From Deltaproteobacteria bacterium (GTDB taxonomy: Bacteria; Desulfobacterota_D; UBA1144; Nemesobacterales; UBA2774): 33,850 nt of DNA. The notes below the pieces were generated by a model. That model was given only the letters and a program-made list of their open reading frames with translations. It did no database searches and had not been told where the DNA came from. The DNA is taken from the NCBI GenBank assembly GCA_029262255.1, contig JAJCZT010000025.1, positions 1-33,850 on the forward strand, read 5' to 3'. This document shows positions 18,982 to 27,012 of this stretch, one piece after another (within the stretch, counting starts at the first letter, position 1; the number at the start of each line of letters is the position of its first letter). Both the position numbers and the translations under genes were made by a program.

Positions 18982-20415
18982 TTAGTAGTCTAAATTTACG
19001 ACCATAAGTTTTAATTCCGTCATTTCTTCAATGGCGTGACTGAGTCCTTCTTTTCCTACCCCAGAGTCCTTAACGCCGCCGTAAGGCATGTTCTCTACCC
19101 TAAAGCTCGGGTAATCGTTTACTATTACGCCCCCTACCTGAAGAGCGTGATATGCTTTAAACGCCTTTTTCATATCTTTTGTAAACACTCCGGCCTGAAG
19201 TCCATAACGTGAGTCATTAACCCTCTCCAGAGCTTCGTCAAAATCCTTATACGGCTCTATGTGTACCACGGGCCCGAATATTTCCTGACAGCTTACTTTC
19301 GAGTTATGAGACACCCCGGTCAAAACAGTCGGCTCTATTAATTTGCCGTCCCTTTTTCCTCCGGTTAAAAGCTCAGCCCCATTTTCAAGAGCCTCATCTA
19401 TCCAGCTCATAATCCTGTCAGCGGAATCATTATCTATTACGGGTCCTACGTCAGTGTCCTCAAGCATGGGGTCGCCCAGTTTTAATTTTTTGGTCTCATT
19501 TATGAAATTGTCCAGGAATTTATCGAAGATCTTTTCGTGAACATACATTCTTTGAACGGATATACAGCTTTGCCCGGCCTGGTAAAAAGCCCCCCAAGCG
19601 TTTCTGCTTGCCGCAAAGTCCAGATCAGGCGGGTCCTCGTCTATTATAGTGGCCGCGTTTCCACCCAGCTCCAGCGTCACTTTTTTCTTAGAATATTTCT
19701 TCATTAATTCCCAGCCTATCTCGTCACTTCCGGTAAATGAGATTTTCCTTATTAGCGCGTCTTCGATTACAGGCTCTATTTGTGCGCCGGGCAGCGGCAG
19801 TATGTTAAGAGCGCCTTCGGGAAGGCCCGCCTCAAGCGCCACCTCTCCCAGCATTAGTGCCGATATTGGAGTCTGAGACGCTGGTTTTAAGATCATTGTA
19901 TTAGCTGAGGCAATGGCTGGGGCCACTTTATGAGCTACAAGATTGAGCGGGAAGTTAAAGGGGGATATCCCCATTATAACGCCTAAAGGAAAACGGCGGG
20001 TTAGGCCAAACTTTTCTTCATTTCCAGGGACAATATCTATTGGTAGAAGCTCGCCGCTTGAAAACCTATTTGCTTCTTGCGCTGCAATCGAGAAGGTGGC
20101 TATAGCTCTCTGTACTTCAACTCTCGCGGTTTTTAGAGGCTTGCCGCCTTCCTGTACAAGTGTCTTCGCAAATTCCTCTTTTCTTTTATCGATTCCCTCT
20201 ACTATGTTTTTTAAAATTCCGCTTCTTTCGTGACTTGGACCGTGTCTGAATTTTTCAAATGCGACCTGGGCGTGCTGGATAGATTCCTTTGCCCTATCAA
20301 GATCGGGAATATTTATGAGCCCCACAACTTTACTGTTATAAGGGTTTATTATCTCCCGTTTGTTCTCGCTTTTGAGCCATTTCCCGTTTACTAAATAACC
20401 GTATTCTTTTGTCAT
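18982..20415 (-). CDS. NAD(P)-dependent aldehyde dehydrogenase
   Basis: A 477-aa aldehyde dehydrogenase superfamily enzyme, oxidising an aldehyde to a carboxylate. Visible are the cofactor and active-site motifs GVIMGISPFNFPLNLVAHK, LKPASQTPISALML, ISFTGSDEIG, the general-base Glu in LELGGNAATI, the catalytic Cys in GQSCISVQRMYV, and EIFGPVV. The overall pattern resembles the glyceraldehyde-3-phosphate/lactaldehyde dehydrogenase branch, which includes archaeal CofA (lactaldehyde to lactate in one F420 route); that link is only suggestive, despite cofC lying tail to tail. The start ATG is 20 bases after the mqnD stop, so it is probably the last gene of the - strand array. Substrate not determined. 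Confidence 0.87.
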   Translation of the reverse strand: MTKEYGYLVNGKWLKSENKREIINPYNSKVVGLINIPDLDRAKESIQHAQVAFEKFRHGPSHERSGILKNIVEGIDKRKEEFAKTLVQEGGKPLKTARVEVQRAIATFSIAAQEANRFSSGELLPIDIVPGNEEKFGLTRRFPLGVIMGISPFNFPLNLVAHKVAPAIASANTMILKPASQTPISALMLGEVALEAGLPEGALNILPLPGAQIEPVIEDALIRKISFTGSDEIGWELMKKYSKKKVTLELGGNAATIIDEDPPDLDFAASRNAWGAFYQAGQSCISVQRMYVHEKIFDKFLDNFINETKKLKLGDPMLEDTDVGPVIDNDSADRIMSWIDEALENGAELLTGGKRDGKLIEPTVLTGVSHNSKVSCQEIFGPVVHIEPYKDFDEALERVNDSRYGLQAGVFTKDMKKAFKAYHALQVGGVIVNDYPSFRVENMPYGGVKDSGVGKEGLSHAIEEMTELKLMVVNLDY

Positions 20416-20435
20416 AGCTAATCTATATTAAAATA

Positions 20436-21272
20436 TTAACCCTCTAATATATCCAAATTCGCTTTCTCTGTAATTATTCCTTTTTGATGCGCTCTGTGGA
20501 ATAGGTACTCCAAAGCAGCTTTACCCTTTTCACCCAAGTCTACCGTAAATTCATTTACGTACATGAGCACAAACTTTTCTCCTACTTCTTGCTCCATTCC
20601 TCTTCCCCACTCCATTGCATATTCAAGAGCTTCATCTTTGTGTGTTAGAGCATACTCAATACTTTCCTTGTGTACCCTGTGAGCTTCTCTCTGAAGGTCT
20701 TCGCCTATATCTCTTCTTACTACATTTAAACCTAATGGAAGGGGCAGGGAGGTCTCCTTTGCCCAGAGTTCCCCTATATCAAAAAATAATTCAAGACCGG
20801 CATCTTTATATGTCAGCTGTCCTTCGTGAATTAACAGACCTGTTTCGATCTCTCCGTTTTGTACCGCAGGCATGATTTCGTCAAATGCCATCTCCACGGG
20901 TATGAACCCGTCTGCAAAAATACAGAGGAGCAAATATGCGGAGGTAAGCATTCCGGGCACCCCGATTCTTTTTCCTTCGAGGTTTTGGATTGGGTCTTTA
21001 GAGACTACAATCGGGCCGTAACCCTCTCCCATACTTGCGCCGCACGACATAATTCTGTAATCGTCCTGCACCTTGAGATACCCGTGTGCCGAGATAGCCG
21101 TTACCTCAAGCTCTTTATTGAGGGCGCGTTTATTAAGTGATTGAATATCTTCTACAACTTGAATGAAATCAATCTTCTCTGAAGTAACCTTCTTTTTGTC
21201 GATAGCATAGAACATAAACGCGTCATCGGCATCAGGGCTATGTCCTAGTTTCATTTGAATTTTGTCTGTCAT
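20436..21272 (-). CDS. mqnD: 1,4-dihydroxy-6-naphthoate synthase
   Basis: MqnD (278 aa) converts cyclic dehypoxanthinylfutalosine to 1,4-dihydroxy-6-naphthoate in the futalosine route to menaquinone. It has a periplasmic-binding-protein-like fold with the family signatures LGHSPDADDAFMFYAI at the N-terminus, AISAHGYLKV, GASMGEGYGPIVVSK, RIGVPGMLTSAYLLL and LLIHEGQLTYKDAGL, in which the His is the proposed catalytic residue, and WAKETSLPLPLGLNVV. Length is typical. An AAGGAG ribosome site lies 8 bases before the ATG. The start is 19 bases after the mqnA stop, so mqnA and mqnD form a coupled pair, consistent with successive roles in one pathway. Confidence 0.95.
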   Translation of the reverse strand: MTDKIQMKLGHSPDADDAFMFYAIDKKKVTSEKIDFIQVVEDIQSLNKRALNKELEVTAISAHGYLKVQDDYRIMSCGASMGEGYGPIVVSKDPIQNLEGKRIGVPGMLTSAYLLLCIFADGFIPVEMAFDEIMPAVQNGEIETGLLIHEGQLTYKDAGLELFFDIGELWAKETSLPLPLGLNVVRRDIGEDLQREAHRVHKESIEYALTHKDEALEYAMEWGRGMEQEVGEKFVLMYVNEFTVDLGEKGKAALEYLFHRAHQKGIITEKANLDILEG

Positions 21273-21291
21273 GTGAATTTCTCCTTGTTTT

Positions 21292-22101
21292 CTACTCTGA
21301 ATAAATATTTAAATCTGAAATCTTCTCCGCTTCGTTCAGTTCTGAGAGTAGTTCGCTGTATTTGATAATCCCTTTTATTTCTTCTGTCCCCAGATCATAT
21401 TTAATCCGGTCTGTTAAATATTTAAGACATACGTCTTTTTCTATTCCTATGTTTTGTGACTCAATCTCAGCTATCTCGTCTACAATCCCCAGACCGTAGT
21501 TTTTTGACTCTATAAGGGCATCCAGATTCTTTCCTAGTATAACACCTTTGTTTACTGCGAAAACCGCATAGACAAACGGAAGTCCCGTCTCAGCTGTCCA
21601 TATATCTCCCAAATCATAGAGCTTATATGGATTATCCGCATCGTAGCATTTCTTAAGCCCCGAATCTCCAATTAACATAGCCCCGTCTACATCGTCTAGG
21701 TAATCCTCCTTATCAATATCTCTTGATAGATAGCTAGGGGATAGTTTGTAGAATAATTCCAGTACAATTTTTAGAAGCGCTGTAGAGCTTTGAGAGCGTT
21801 TATCAACGGCGATTGTTTTTAGTTCTCTTAAATCTGATTTTGAAAGGACAATAACACTGTCCACTTTTCCAACTGATGATATGGAAATTTCAGGGACTAC
21901 TCTGTAGTCCTTTCTCTTAAGGAGCTCCGCAACTGGTATTAGACCCACATCAATTTCTTTATTAAAGAGCTTCAAAGATAATTCTGACGGAGGAGTCTGT
22001 ATAAGATCGAACTCATGACTTACCAGATTATTTTCAAGAGCGTATGTCAAAGGTTTTGCGTTTAAAAACGATACTGAACCCAGTTTTATCAATTTTTTCA
22101 C
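21292..22101 (-). CDS. mqnA: Chorismate dehydratase
   Basis: MqnA (about 269 aa) removes water from chorismate to give 3-enolpyruvylbenzoate, the first step of the futalosine menaquinone pathway. Signatures: LGSVSFLNAKPLTYAL at the N-terminus, PPSELSLKLFNKEIDVGLIPVAE, SSVGKVDSVIVLSK, DKRSQSSTALLKIVL, GAMLIGDSGL and DLGDIWTAETGLPFVYAVF. It shares its fold with mqnD next door. The start is not ATG: the frame offers TTG at 22104 and GTG at 22101 directly in front of KKLIKLGSV. I choose GTG; the difference is one residue. It follows dgt after an AT-rich 90-base gap in which I see no clear promoter or terminator. Confidence 0.93.
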   Translation of the reverse strand: MKKLIKLGSVSFLNAKPLTYALENNLVSHEFDLIQTPPSELSLKLFNKEIDVGLIPVAELLKRKDYRVVPEISISSVGKVDSVIVLSKSDLRELKTIAVDKRSQSSTALLKIVLELFYKLSPSYLSRDIDKEDYLDDVDGAMLIGDSGLKKCYDADNPYKLYDLGDIWTAETGLPFVYAVFAVNKGVILGKNLDALIESKNYGLGIVDEIAEIESQNIGIEKDVCLKYLTDRIKYDLGTEEIKGIIKYSELLSELNEAEKISDLNIYSE

Positions 22102-22191
22102 CAAACAAAGAAGTCCTAAATTAGCTAAAGTCTATAAATTTTTCATATGGGGTATTTTTGAAAAGATATAGGTTACCCGAAATTAATATTC

Positions 22192-23241
22192 TTAAAATGC
22201 GCTTATATCTCCTTGCCATCTTCTGGGTAAAAATATCTTTTCATAAAGGGTAATAGCATATGAGTCCGTCATAGAGGCTATGAAATCGCATACCGCACGC
22301 TCTGTGGTCTCTCCCTCTCTTGGGTCTTTATTATAGAGCACTCTAAATTCATCCTGGTTTTCACAACAGTATTCATATAGTTCTTTTATTACCTTTTGCG
22401 CCTTAACAAAATTGTTTTTGATTTTCTCATTCATATAGACCGTATTGAAAAGGTAACTTCTCAATTCCATCATGGCTTCTTCAATCTCTGTGCTTACTAC
22501 TACCTTTTTTTCTCCCAGATTTATAGTTTCAAAAATTATATCCGTGACCATTCTATTTATTCTCTCGGAATTAGTCTCTCCCAAGGTCCTGATACATTCC
22601 CTAGGGACGTCCTCAATTGTTATAATTCCCGATCGGACGGCATCGTCCAGATCATGGTTAGCGTATGCTACCAAATCCGAGATCCTTACAACCTGCCCTT
22701 CCATGGTTTCCGCTCTATATTTGGGATTGTCTATAGCTCCCATGCCTTTTGAGTGCTTGGCAATTCCGTCCCTTACTTCATAGGTAAGGTTCAATCCCTC
22801 GCCGTCTTTCTCCAGAACATCAACCACCCGAAGGCTGTGTATTACGTGCTTGAACCCGCCGGGAAATATTTCGTTTAGAGCGTCCTCTCCGGCATGCCCA
22901 AACGGTGTGTGCCCAAGATCATGTCCTAGCGCTATCGCTTCGGTCAGGTCTTCATTTAATCTTAGCGCCTTAGAAATCGTTCTTGCGATTTGAGCTACTT
23001 CAATTACGTGTGTGAGCCTCGTTCTATAGTGATCATCAGTCGGGGAGAGAAATACCTGCGTCTTGTGTTTCATCCTTCTAAATGATTTTGAGTGTATGAC
23101 TCTGTCTCTGTCCCTTTGAAAGTCGGTTCGAATAGTGCACTGCTCCTCAGGTCTCATCCTTCCCTTTGTCTCAGAACTGAGTTTTGCAAGAGCAGACAAT
23201 GTCTCCCTTTCTACTTCTTCAAGCTGTTCTCTTATGGTCAA
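22192..23241 (-). CDS. dgt: dGTP triphosphohydrolase-like HD-domain protein
   Basis: A 349-aa metal-dependent HD-domain phosphohydrolase of the dGTPase family, which cleaves deoxynucleoside triphosphates to the nucleoside and triphosphate. Motifs: RDRVIHSKSFRRMKHKTQVF (about 27-46), TRLTHVIEVAQIARTIS, the HD pair in AIALGHDLGHTPFGHAGE, and VVRISDLVAYANHDLDDA. It is the short type common outside enterobacteria. The start is a TTG at 23241: it is in frame with the conserved N-terminus and has GGAG exactly 7 bases upstream, whereas the nearby ATG is out of frame. The start is 27 bases after the hisF stop, so it is probably cotranscribed with the his genes, although the functions are unrelated apart from nucleotide metabolism. 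Confidence 0.93.
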   Translation of the reverse strand: MTIREQLEEVERETLSALAKLSSETKGRMRPEEQCTIRTDFQRDRDRVIHSKSFRRMKHKTQVFLSPTDDHYRTRLTHVIEVAQIARTISKALRLNEDLTEAIALGHDLGHTPFGHAGEDALNEIFPGGFKHVIHSLRVVDVLEKDGEGLNLTYEVRDGIAKHSKGMGAIDNPKYRAETMEGQVVRISDLVAYANHDLDDAVRSGIITIEDVPRECIRTLGETNSERINRMVTDIIFETINLGEKKVVVSTEIEEAMMELRSYLFNTVYMNEKIKNNFVKAQKVIKELYEYCCENQDEFRVLYNKDPREGETTERAVCDFIASMTDSYAITLYEKIFLPRRWQGDISAF

Positions 23242-23268
23242 GATTAAGCTCCATTTCTTATAAGCTGA

Positions 23269-24027
23269 TCAAAGTCTTACCGATATGCCGTTTTCGTTTA
23301 GGAAATCTTTAGCTTCTTTAATCGTATATTCTCCGTAGTGAAAAATGGAGGCGACCAGTACTGCGTCCGCTTCCCCAAGCTTTACTCCATCAGCTAGGTG
23401 CTCCAGGGTGCCAGCCCCGCCTGAGGCGATAATGGGAATTTTTAAATTACGAGAGATCGTTTTAGTCAGAGGTAAATCATATCCTGATTTTGTTCCGTCT
23501 TTATCCATACTGGTAAGAAGAATCTCCCCCGCGCCGTATTCCTCCATTTTTTGGGCCCACTCTACAGCGTCTATTCCGGTAGGGTTTCTTCCGCCGTGGG
23601 TGAAAACTTCCCATTTGTTCTCACCTGTACTTCTGGCGTCTATGGCTACAACGATGCACTGGCTTCCGAACTTGTCCGCCGCTTGTCTTACAAAATCAGG
23701 GTTTTTCACAGCGGCTGTGTTTATTGAGACTTTATCGGCCCCCGCGAGCAGCATCTGTCTCACGTCATCTAGCGTTCTAACGCCTCCGCCTACGGTAAGT
23801 GGAACAAATACCTGTCCCGCTGTGCGCTCCACTACATCAATCATAGTTTTTCTTTCTTCATTAGAAGCGGTTATATCCAAGAAGCAGACTTCATCAGCCC
23901 CCTCATCGCTGTACTTCTTTGCGATCTCGACCGGGTCCCCCGCATCACGTAGATTGACGAAATTCACTCCTTTGACAACTCTTCCGTCCTTTACATCCAA
24001 GCATGGAATTATTCTTTTAGATAACAT
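23269..24027 (-). CDS. hisF: Imidazole glycerol phosphate synthase subunit HisF
   Basis: HisF (252 aa) is the cyclase subunit that uses ammonia from HisH to turn PRFAR into imidazole glycerol phosphate and AICAR, linking histidine and purine synthesis. It is a TIM barrel with [20 protein letters not shown] (catalytic Asp11), [36 protein letters not shown] (second catalytic Asp, about 130), [17 protein letters not shown] and [13 protein letters not shown]. Complete and of normal length. The start is 1 base after the hisA stop. HisH, its partner, is not in the window. Confidence 0.98.
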   Translation of the reverse strand: MLSKRIIPCLDVKDGRVVKGVNFVNLRDAGDPVEIAKKYSDEGADEVCFLDITASNEERKTMIDVVERTAGQVFVPLTVGGGVRTLDDVRQMLLAGADKVSINTAAVKNPDFVRQAADKFGSQCIVVAIDARSTGENKWEVFTHGGRNPTGIDAVEWAQKMEEYGAGEILLTSMDKDGTKSGYDLPLTKTISRNLKIPIIASGGAGTLEHLADGVKLGEADAVLVASIFHYGEYTIKEAKDFLNENGISVRL

Positions 24028-24028
24028 A

Positions 24029-24751
24029 TCAAGAGTACCTTTTTATCGCCTCTTTTAGATTAATACTACCGGTATAAATCGACTTCCCTAGTATAGCTCC
24101 ATATAAGCCTAAATGCTCAATCGAAGACAGCTTCTCAAGGTCTTCCATCGTAGCTATTCCGCCTGAGGCGATTACCGGGATCGGAGATTTGTTTATAAAT
24201 TCGCGTGCGCTCTCTATATTGATCCCTTCCATCGTTCCGTCACGGTCAATATTAGTATTAAGTACCACCGACACACCGGCGTCATGTAGATTCTCAAGCA
24301 CTTCATCGGTACTTTGGTCTATTACCTCTGTCCAGCCTTTAACGGCTATTCTCCCGTTTTTCGTATCGATTCCAACTGCTATCTCATCCGGAAATTCCCT
24401 GCACGCTTCTCTTAAAAAATCCCCATCGCTGAAAGCCGCGGTTCCCAGAATCACTCTTTTAACGCCTATTTTTACATATTCTCTTACGGTATCTAAATTT
24501 CTTATCCCTCCGCCGACTTGAACTGGACATGTTACCGAATCTACAATAGATTTAATGACGTCAAAGTTCTTGGGTTTTCCCGAGAATGCGCCGTCAAGGT
24601 CTACCACATGGATCCACTTGGCTCCTGAGTCTTCCCACTCCATAGCAATTTCAGGGGGGTTGTCAGAAAAGACCGTTACCTTTTCCTCCTCCCCTTTAAA
24701 TAGTCTTACGCACTTCCCGTCTTTGAGATCAATAGCTGGGATAATTATCAT
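24029..24751 (-). CDS. hisA: Phosphoribosylformimino-5-aminoimidazole carboxamide ribotide isomerase HisA
   Basis: HisA (240 aa) catalyses the Amadori rearrangement of ProFAR to PRFAR, the step just before HisF. It is a TIM barrel with [16 protein letters not shown] (catalytic Asp8), [56 protein letters not shown] (second Asp, about 129), [14 protein letters not shown] and PVIASGGIA. The ATG overlaps the TGA stop of the upstream envelope-protein gene in an ATGA, which implies translational coupling. Confidence 0.98.
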   Translation of the reverse strand: MIIIPAIDLKDGKCVRLFKGEEEKVTVFSDNPPEIAMEWEDSGAKWIHVVDLDGAFSGKPKNFDVIKSIVDSVTCPVQVGGGIRNLDTVREYVKIGVKRVILGTAAFSDGDFLREACREFPDEIAVGIDTKNGRIAVKGWTEVIDQSTDEVLENLHDAGVSVVLNTNIDRDGTMEGINIESAREFINKSPIPVIASGGIATMEDLEKLSSIEHLGLYGAILGKSIYTGSINLKEAIKRYS

Positions 24752-25434
24752 CTGTTCTCCATTAGAAATTCACTAAATCTTTGGGCTGCCTTTCTAGCGC
24801 CTTCTTTTGCAAGCTCATCCGCGGAAATCCATTTGCCACCTCTTTTTACAAACTTTTTAATTTCAAACAGGTTGTCAAATAAGGGCTTCTGCGTTTCTGT
24901 AAAATATGTCTCCCATATTACCCTTCCGTCTTTTGTGCTTAGCACCTCTACACTAAAAGTTACGGTAGAGGGAGATTCTATTCCCCACTCTGATCCGCCC
25001 CTTTCTGTGTACTCTGAAACAAATCCTATCATTACCGAGTCTGCGCCCAGAACCCTTCCTACATCAATGGCTATGTCTTTGTAATATAATTTTGGTTTTC
25101 CGGATTTCAACTTAGCGTATTCGGTATCTGATTTTTTCAGAGGCAATATCTCTACATTCCCTATGCCGCTTGTTTGTGAAATGAGAGCGTCGTAAAGCGA
25201 TATAGTCAAAAACCTCTCGTTTATTAGGAGTGCTTCCTCGGATTGTTCTATTGAGAGTTTTTGTTTTGAAGCAAACGGTATCAATGCCATCTTGCCCACA
25301 ATATATTTTATCGGCGCTTGGGCAACTTCGGAGCTATTATTCTCTAGGGCCTCTGCAAATGGTGTTTGATTGTGTGCGAGAACCAACAAAAGGATTAATA
25401 AGCTTATAAGCCTGTATCTACTCGGAAATTTCAT
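24748..25434 (-). CDS. Exported protein of unknown function, CsgG/TolB-like core
   Basis: A protein of about 228 aa with a clear signal peptide (RYRLISLLILLLVLA, then a probable signal peptidase I site after AEA near residue 29). The mature part has the pattern of CsgG/TolB-N-like periplasmic domains: a first strand VGKMALIPFAS, a helix, GRVLGADSVMIGFVSEYTERGG as the middle element (the family often has a LGAD/V.G segment here), then FSVEVLSTKDGRVIWETYFTETQ and a C-terminal helix AKEGARKAAQRFSEFL. The fold assignment is from pattern only, not from a search. The frame is open upstream to 25521, but the ATG at 25434 gives the signal peptide directly. It overlaps hisA by 4 bases, so it heads the his-dgt-mqn array; no functional link to histidine synthesis is evident. 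Confidence 0.75.
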   Translation of the reverse strand: MKFPSRYRLISLLILLLVLAHNQTPFAEALENNSSEVAQAPIKYIVGKMALIPFASKQKLSIEQSEEALLINERFLTISLYDALISQTSGIGNVEILPLKKSDTEYAKLKSGKPKLYYKDIAIDVGRVLGADSVMIGFVSEYTERGGSEWGIESPSTVTFSVEVLSTKDGRVIWETYFTETQKPLFDNLFEIKKFVKRGGKWISADELAKEGARKAAQRFSEFLMENR

Positions 25435-25489
25435 GTGCCTATAAATATACAGGAATATCGGATTAGAGAAAGCAGCAATTTGCTGTGAT

Positions 25490-25517
25490 TTGAAAAATAG
25501 ATTGTATTGTCGATAAT
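25490..25517 (+). promoter_or_regulatory. Probable sigma-70 promoter of the EVE-domain gene
   Basis: TTGAAA at 25490-25495 and GATAAT at 25512-25517 with a 16-base spacer. The -10 box ends 7 bases before the ATG at 25525, so transcription would start at or next to the start codon, giving a leaderless or nearly leaderless message. Two inverted repeats lie in the same divergent gap: CAGCAA-T-TTGCTG at 25473-25485 and TGTATT-N6-AATACA at 25503-25520. Confidence 0.5.
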
Positions 25518-25524
25518 ACATCTC

Positions 25525-25929
25525 ATGAACTACTGGCTTGTTAAATCAGAACCCTTTAAATATTCATGGGACGATCTTGTTAAAGACGGCTCTACTTACT
25601 GGGACGGTGTGAGGAACTATCAGGCAAGAAATAATCTTAAAGCAATGAAAAAAGGGGACTTGGTTCTCTATTACCATAGCAACGAGGGGAAGGAAGTCGT
25701 AGGAGTTTCCAGGGTAACAAAGGAGTTTTATCAGGACCCTACGATAGATGATGACAGATGGGTTGTTGTTGATATAGAGCCGGTCAATAAACTAAACAAT
25801 CCCGTTTCACTCGCAGACATAAAAAAAGATAAGCGTCTTCAGAAGGTGCCTCTTATAACTCAAAGCAGACTATCCGTAATGCCCGTTACAAAAAATGATT
25901 TTGATACCATAATTAAAATGGGTAACTAG
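25525..25929 (+). CDS. EVE-domain protein
   Basis: A 134-aa protein consisting of a single EVE domain, a PUA-like fold that binds modified bases in nucleic acids. It shows the family start MNYWLVKSEPFKYSWDDL, then YWDGVRNYQARNNLKAMKKGDLVLYYHSN (residues about 28-58), VVGVSRVTKEFYQDPT and VVVDIEPV, and the LPLI-type motif VPLITQSRLSVMPVT. Stand-alone EVE proteins (thymocyte nuclear protein 1 type) are common in bacteria; their target is mostly unknown. I start at the ATG at 25525, which begins the conserved domain directly; an upstream in-frame TTG at 25507 adds six unconserved residues. It has no ribosome site but an immediately upstream promoter. It is divergent from the his array. Confidence 0.93.
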   Translation: MNYWLVKSEPFKYSWDDLVKDGSTYWDGVRNYQARNNLKAMKKGDLVLYYHSNEGKEVVGVSRVTKEFYQDPTIDDDRWVVVDIEPVNKLNNPVSLADIKKDKRLQKVPLITQSRLSVMPVTKNDFDTIIKMGN

Positions 25930-25997
25930 TCTTTAAAATTGTACTTTTTCCTTTTTTCTTCCCCGATTAAAGGGGGACTAAGGGGGATTTCTCTTTT

Positions 25998-26027
25998 GTC
26001 TTTCCCGAACGTCTTTGATGGGAGTCC
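25998..26027 (+). repeat. Dispersed repeat module E, copy 1 (degenerate)
   Basis: A 30-base unit starting GTCTTTCCCGAA and ending GGGAGTCC that matches the unit at 33111-33140 at 23 of 30 positions with no gaps. The inverted arms are eroded in this copy. Confidence 0.6.
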
Positions 26028-26033
26028 CTTCTT

Positions 26034-26074
26034 TGTCATTATGAGCGCACACATAGTGTGCAGCCGAAGAATCT
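26034..26074 (+). repeat. Dispersed repeat module A, copy 2
   Basis: Starts TGTCATTATGAGC and ends CGAAGAATCT, with the core GCACAC-ATA-GTGTGC at 26047-26061. It is 37/41 identical to the copy at 18017-18057; the two central differences lie in the hairpin loop. Confidence 0.85.
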
Positions 26075-26109
26075 CTCTTTTCTTGTCACTCTGAACCATC
26101 TCGAACCCA

Positions 26110-26150
26110 GTCATCTCCAACGGCGCACATTGTGTGCACGAGAGAGATCT
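26110..26150 (+). repeat. Dispersed repeat module A, copy 3 (degenerate)
   Basis: Begins GTCATCTCCAACG and ends GAGAGATCT, with a shortened core GCACA-TTG-TGTGC at 26125-26137. Length and position of the core agree with the other A copies, but the flanks have diverged. Confidence 0.5.
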
Positions 26151-26175
26151 TTCTTTGTTTTTAACGTTTTAATCC

Positions 26176-26202
26176 GTCACCCTGAACTTGTTTCAGGGTC
26201 TC
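26176..26202 (+). repeat. Dispersed repeat module C, hairpin
   Basis: GTCACCCTGAA then CTTGT then TTCAGGGTCTC: an 8-bp perfect stem (26179-26186 with 26192-26199) with a 5-base loop. The first 11 bases recur at 33278. No T-run follows, so it is not a standard terminator. Confidence 0.6.
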
Positions 26203-26262
26203 GTCTTTTCTCCTGCATCCTGCCCTTATTAATTAATCGTAGATTGATGTTATTCTCTTTAT

Positions 26263-26934
26263 ATGAATCTCCATGGGTCACCACAGGACAGCGGTCAGGA
26301 TAAATATGCCCAAACACGCTGGGACATGGTAGAGAACCAGATTGTCTCAAGGGGCATTAAAAACGCCACTGTACTTGATGCGATGCTTAAAGTTAAGAGG
26401 CATTTATTTGTTCCAAAGGATTATATTGATTCTGCCTATATCGACAACCCGATCCCTATAGAAAAAGGACAGACAATTTCCCAGCCCTATATGGTCGCTC
26501 TTATGACTGAGCTCTTAGATCCTCAGCCCGGTAAAAAAATATTAGAAATCGGCACAGGCTCCGGCTACCAGACCGCCGTGCTTGCTGAAACAGGATGTGA
26601 TCTGTATACGGTGGAGATAATTGAAGAAATAGCTGTAACTGCCCGTAAAATCTTAGAAAAGTTAGGATATTCCAATATTAAATACAAAATTGGCGATGGC
26701 TATAAGGGGTGGGAAGAGAATGCTCCTTTTGAGGGCATAATAGTAACAGCGGCGCCCCTTGATATACCTGACAAACTAATGGATCAGCTCTCAATGGGCG
26801 GCAGGATGATTATCCCGGTAGGGGATACATATCAGGATCTCCTTTTGATTGAAAAAACCAATGAAGGGGTTACGAAAAAGAGAGTCACATCTGTTCGTTT
26901 TGTGCCGATGACCGAGAAATCAAACCATACGTAG
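26263..26934 (+). CDS. pcm: Protein-L-isoaspartate O-methyltransferase
   Basis: A 223-aa SAM-dependent methyltransferase that repairs isoaspartyl residues in damaged proteins. Motifs: MVENQIVSRGIKNATVLDAM near the N-terminus, HLFVPKDYIDSAYIDNPIPI, GQTISQPYMVALMTELL (substrate pocket, about 70-86), the SAM-binding ILEIGTGSGYQTAVLAE (about 93-109), YTVEIIEE, and APFEGIIVTAAP with GGRMIIPVG. Length is normal. The ATG lacks a ribosome site. It is the first gene after the repeat-rich gap and probably independent of rng 78 bases downstream. Confidence 0.96.
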   Translation: MNLHGSPQDSGQDKYAQTRWDMVENQIVSRGIKNATVLDAMLKVKRHLFVPKDYIDSAYIDNPIPIEKGQTISQPYMVALMTELLDPQPGKKILEIGTGSGYQTAVLAETGCDLYTVEIIEEIAVTARKILEKLGYSNIKYKIGDGYKGWEENAPFEGIIVTAAPLDIPDKLMDQLSMGGRMIIPVGDTYQDLLLIEKTNEGVTKKRVTSVRFVPMTEKSNHT

Positions 26935-27012
26935 CTTTCATATATATGGCTTATAGTCTATAATTAGTTCCTAATTATTGATTTTGATATAAAAACGTTT
27001 TAAACAATTCCC

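Larger units (their letters stand above)
25930..26262. other. 333-base intergenic region with dispersed repeats
   Basis: The gap between the EVE gene and pcm holds no credible gene. From about 25959 to 26202 it is a chain of short repeat modules: a CCCC-GATTAAA-GGGGG element (25959-25990), an E module, two A modules and a CCCTGAA hairpin, some given as separate entries. The last 60 bases are AT-rich; TATTCT at 26251-26256, 6 bases before the pcm ATG, could be its -10 box. Confidence 0.7.

Noticed and set aside
18320-20415. An F420 biosynthesis operon of cofC and a cofA-like aldehyde dehydrogenase
   Set aside because: The two genes converge, so they cannot be one operon, and the dehydrogenase is more likely the tail of the mqn array.
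23345-24058. 237-aa open frame on the plus strand over hisF
   Set aside because: Long, but exactly antisense to hisF, whose catalytic motifs are intact; low-complexity Ser/Pro-rich composition typical of a shadow frame.
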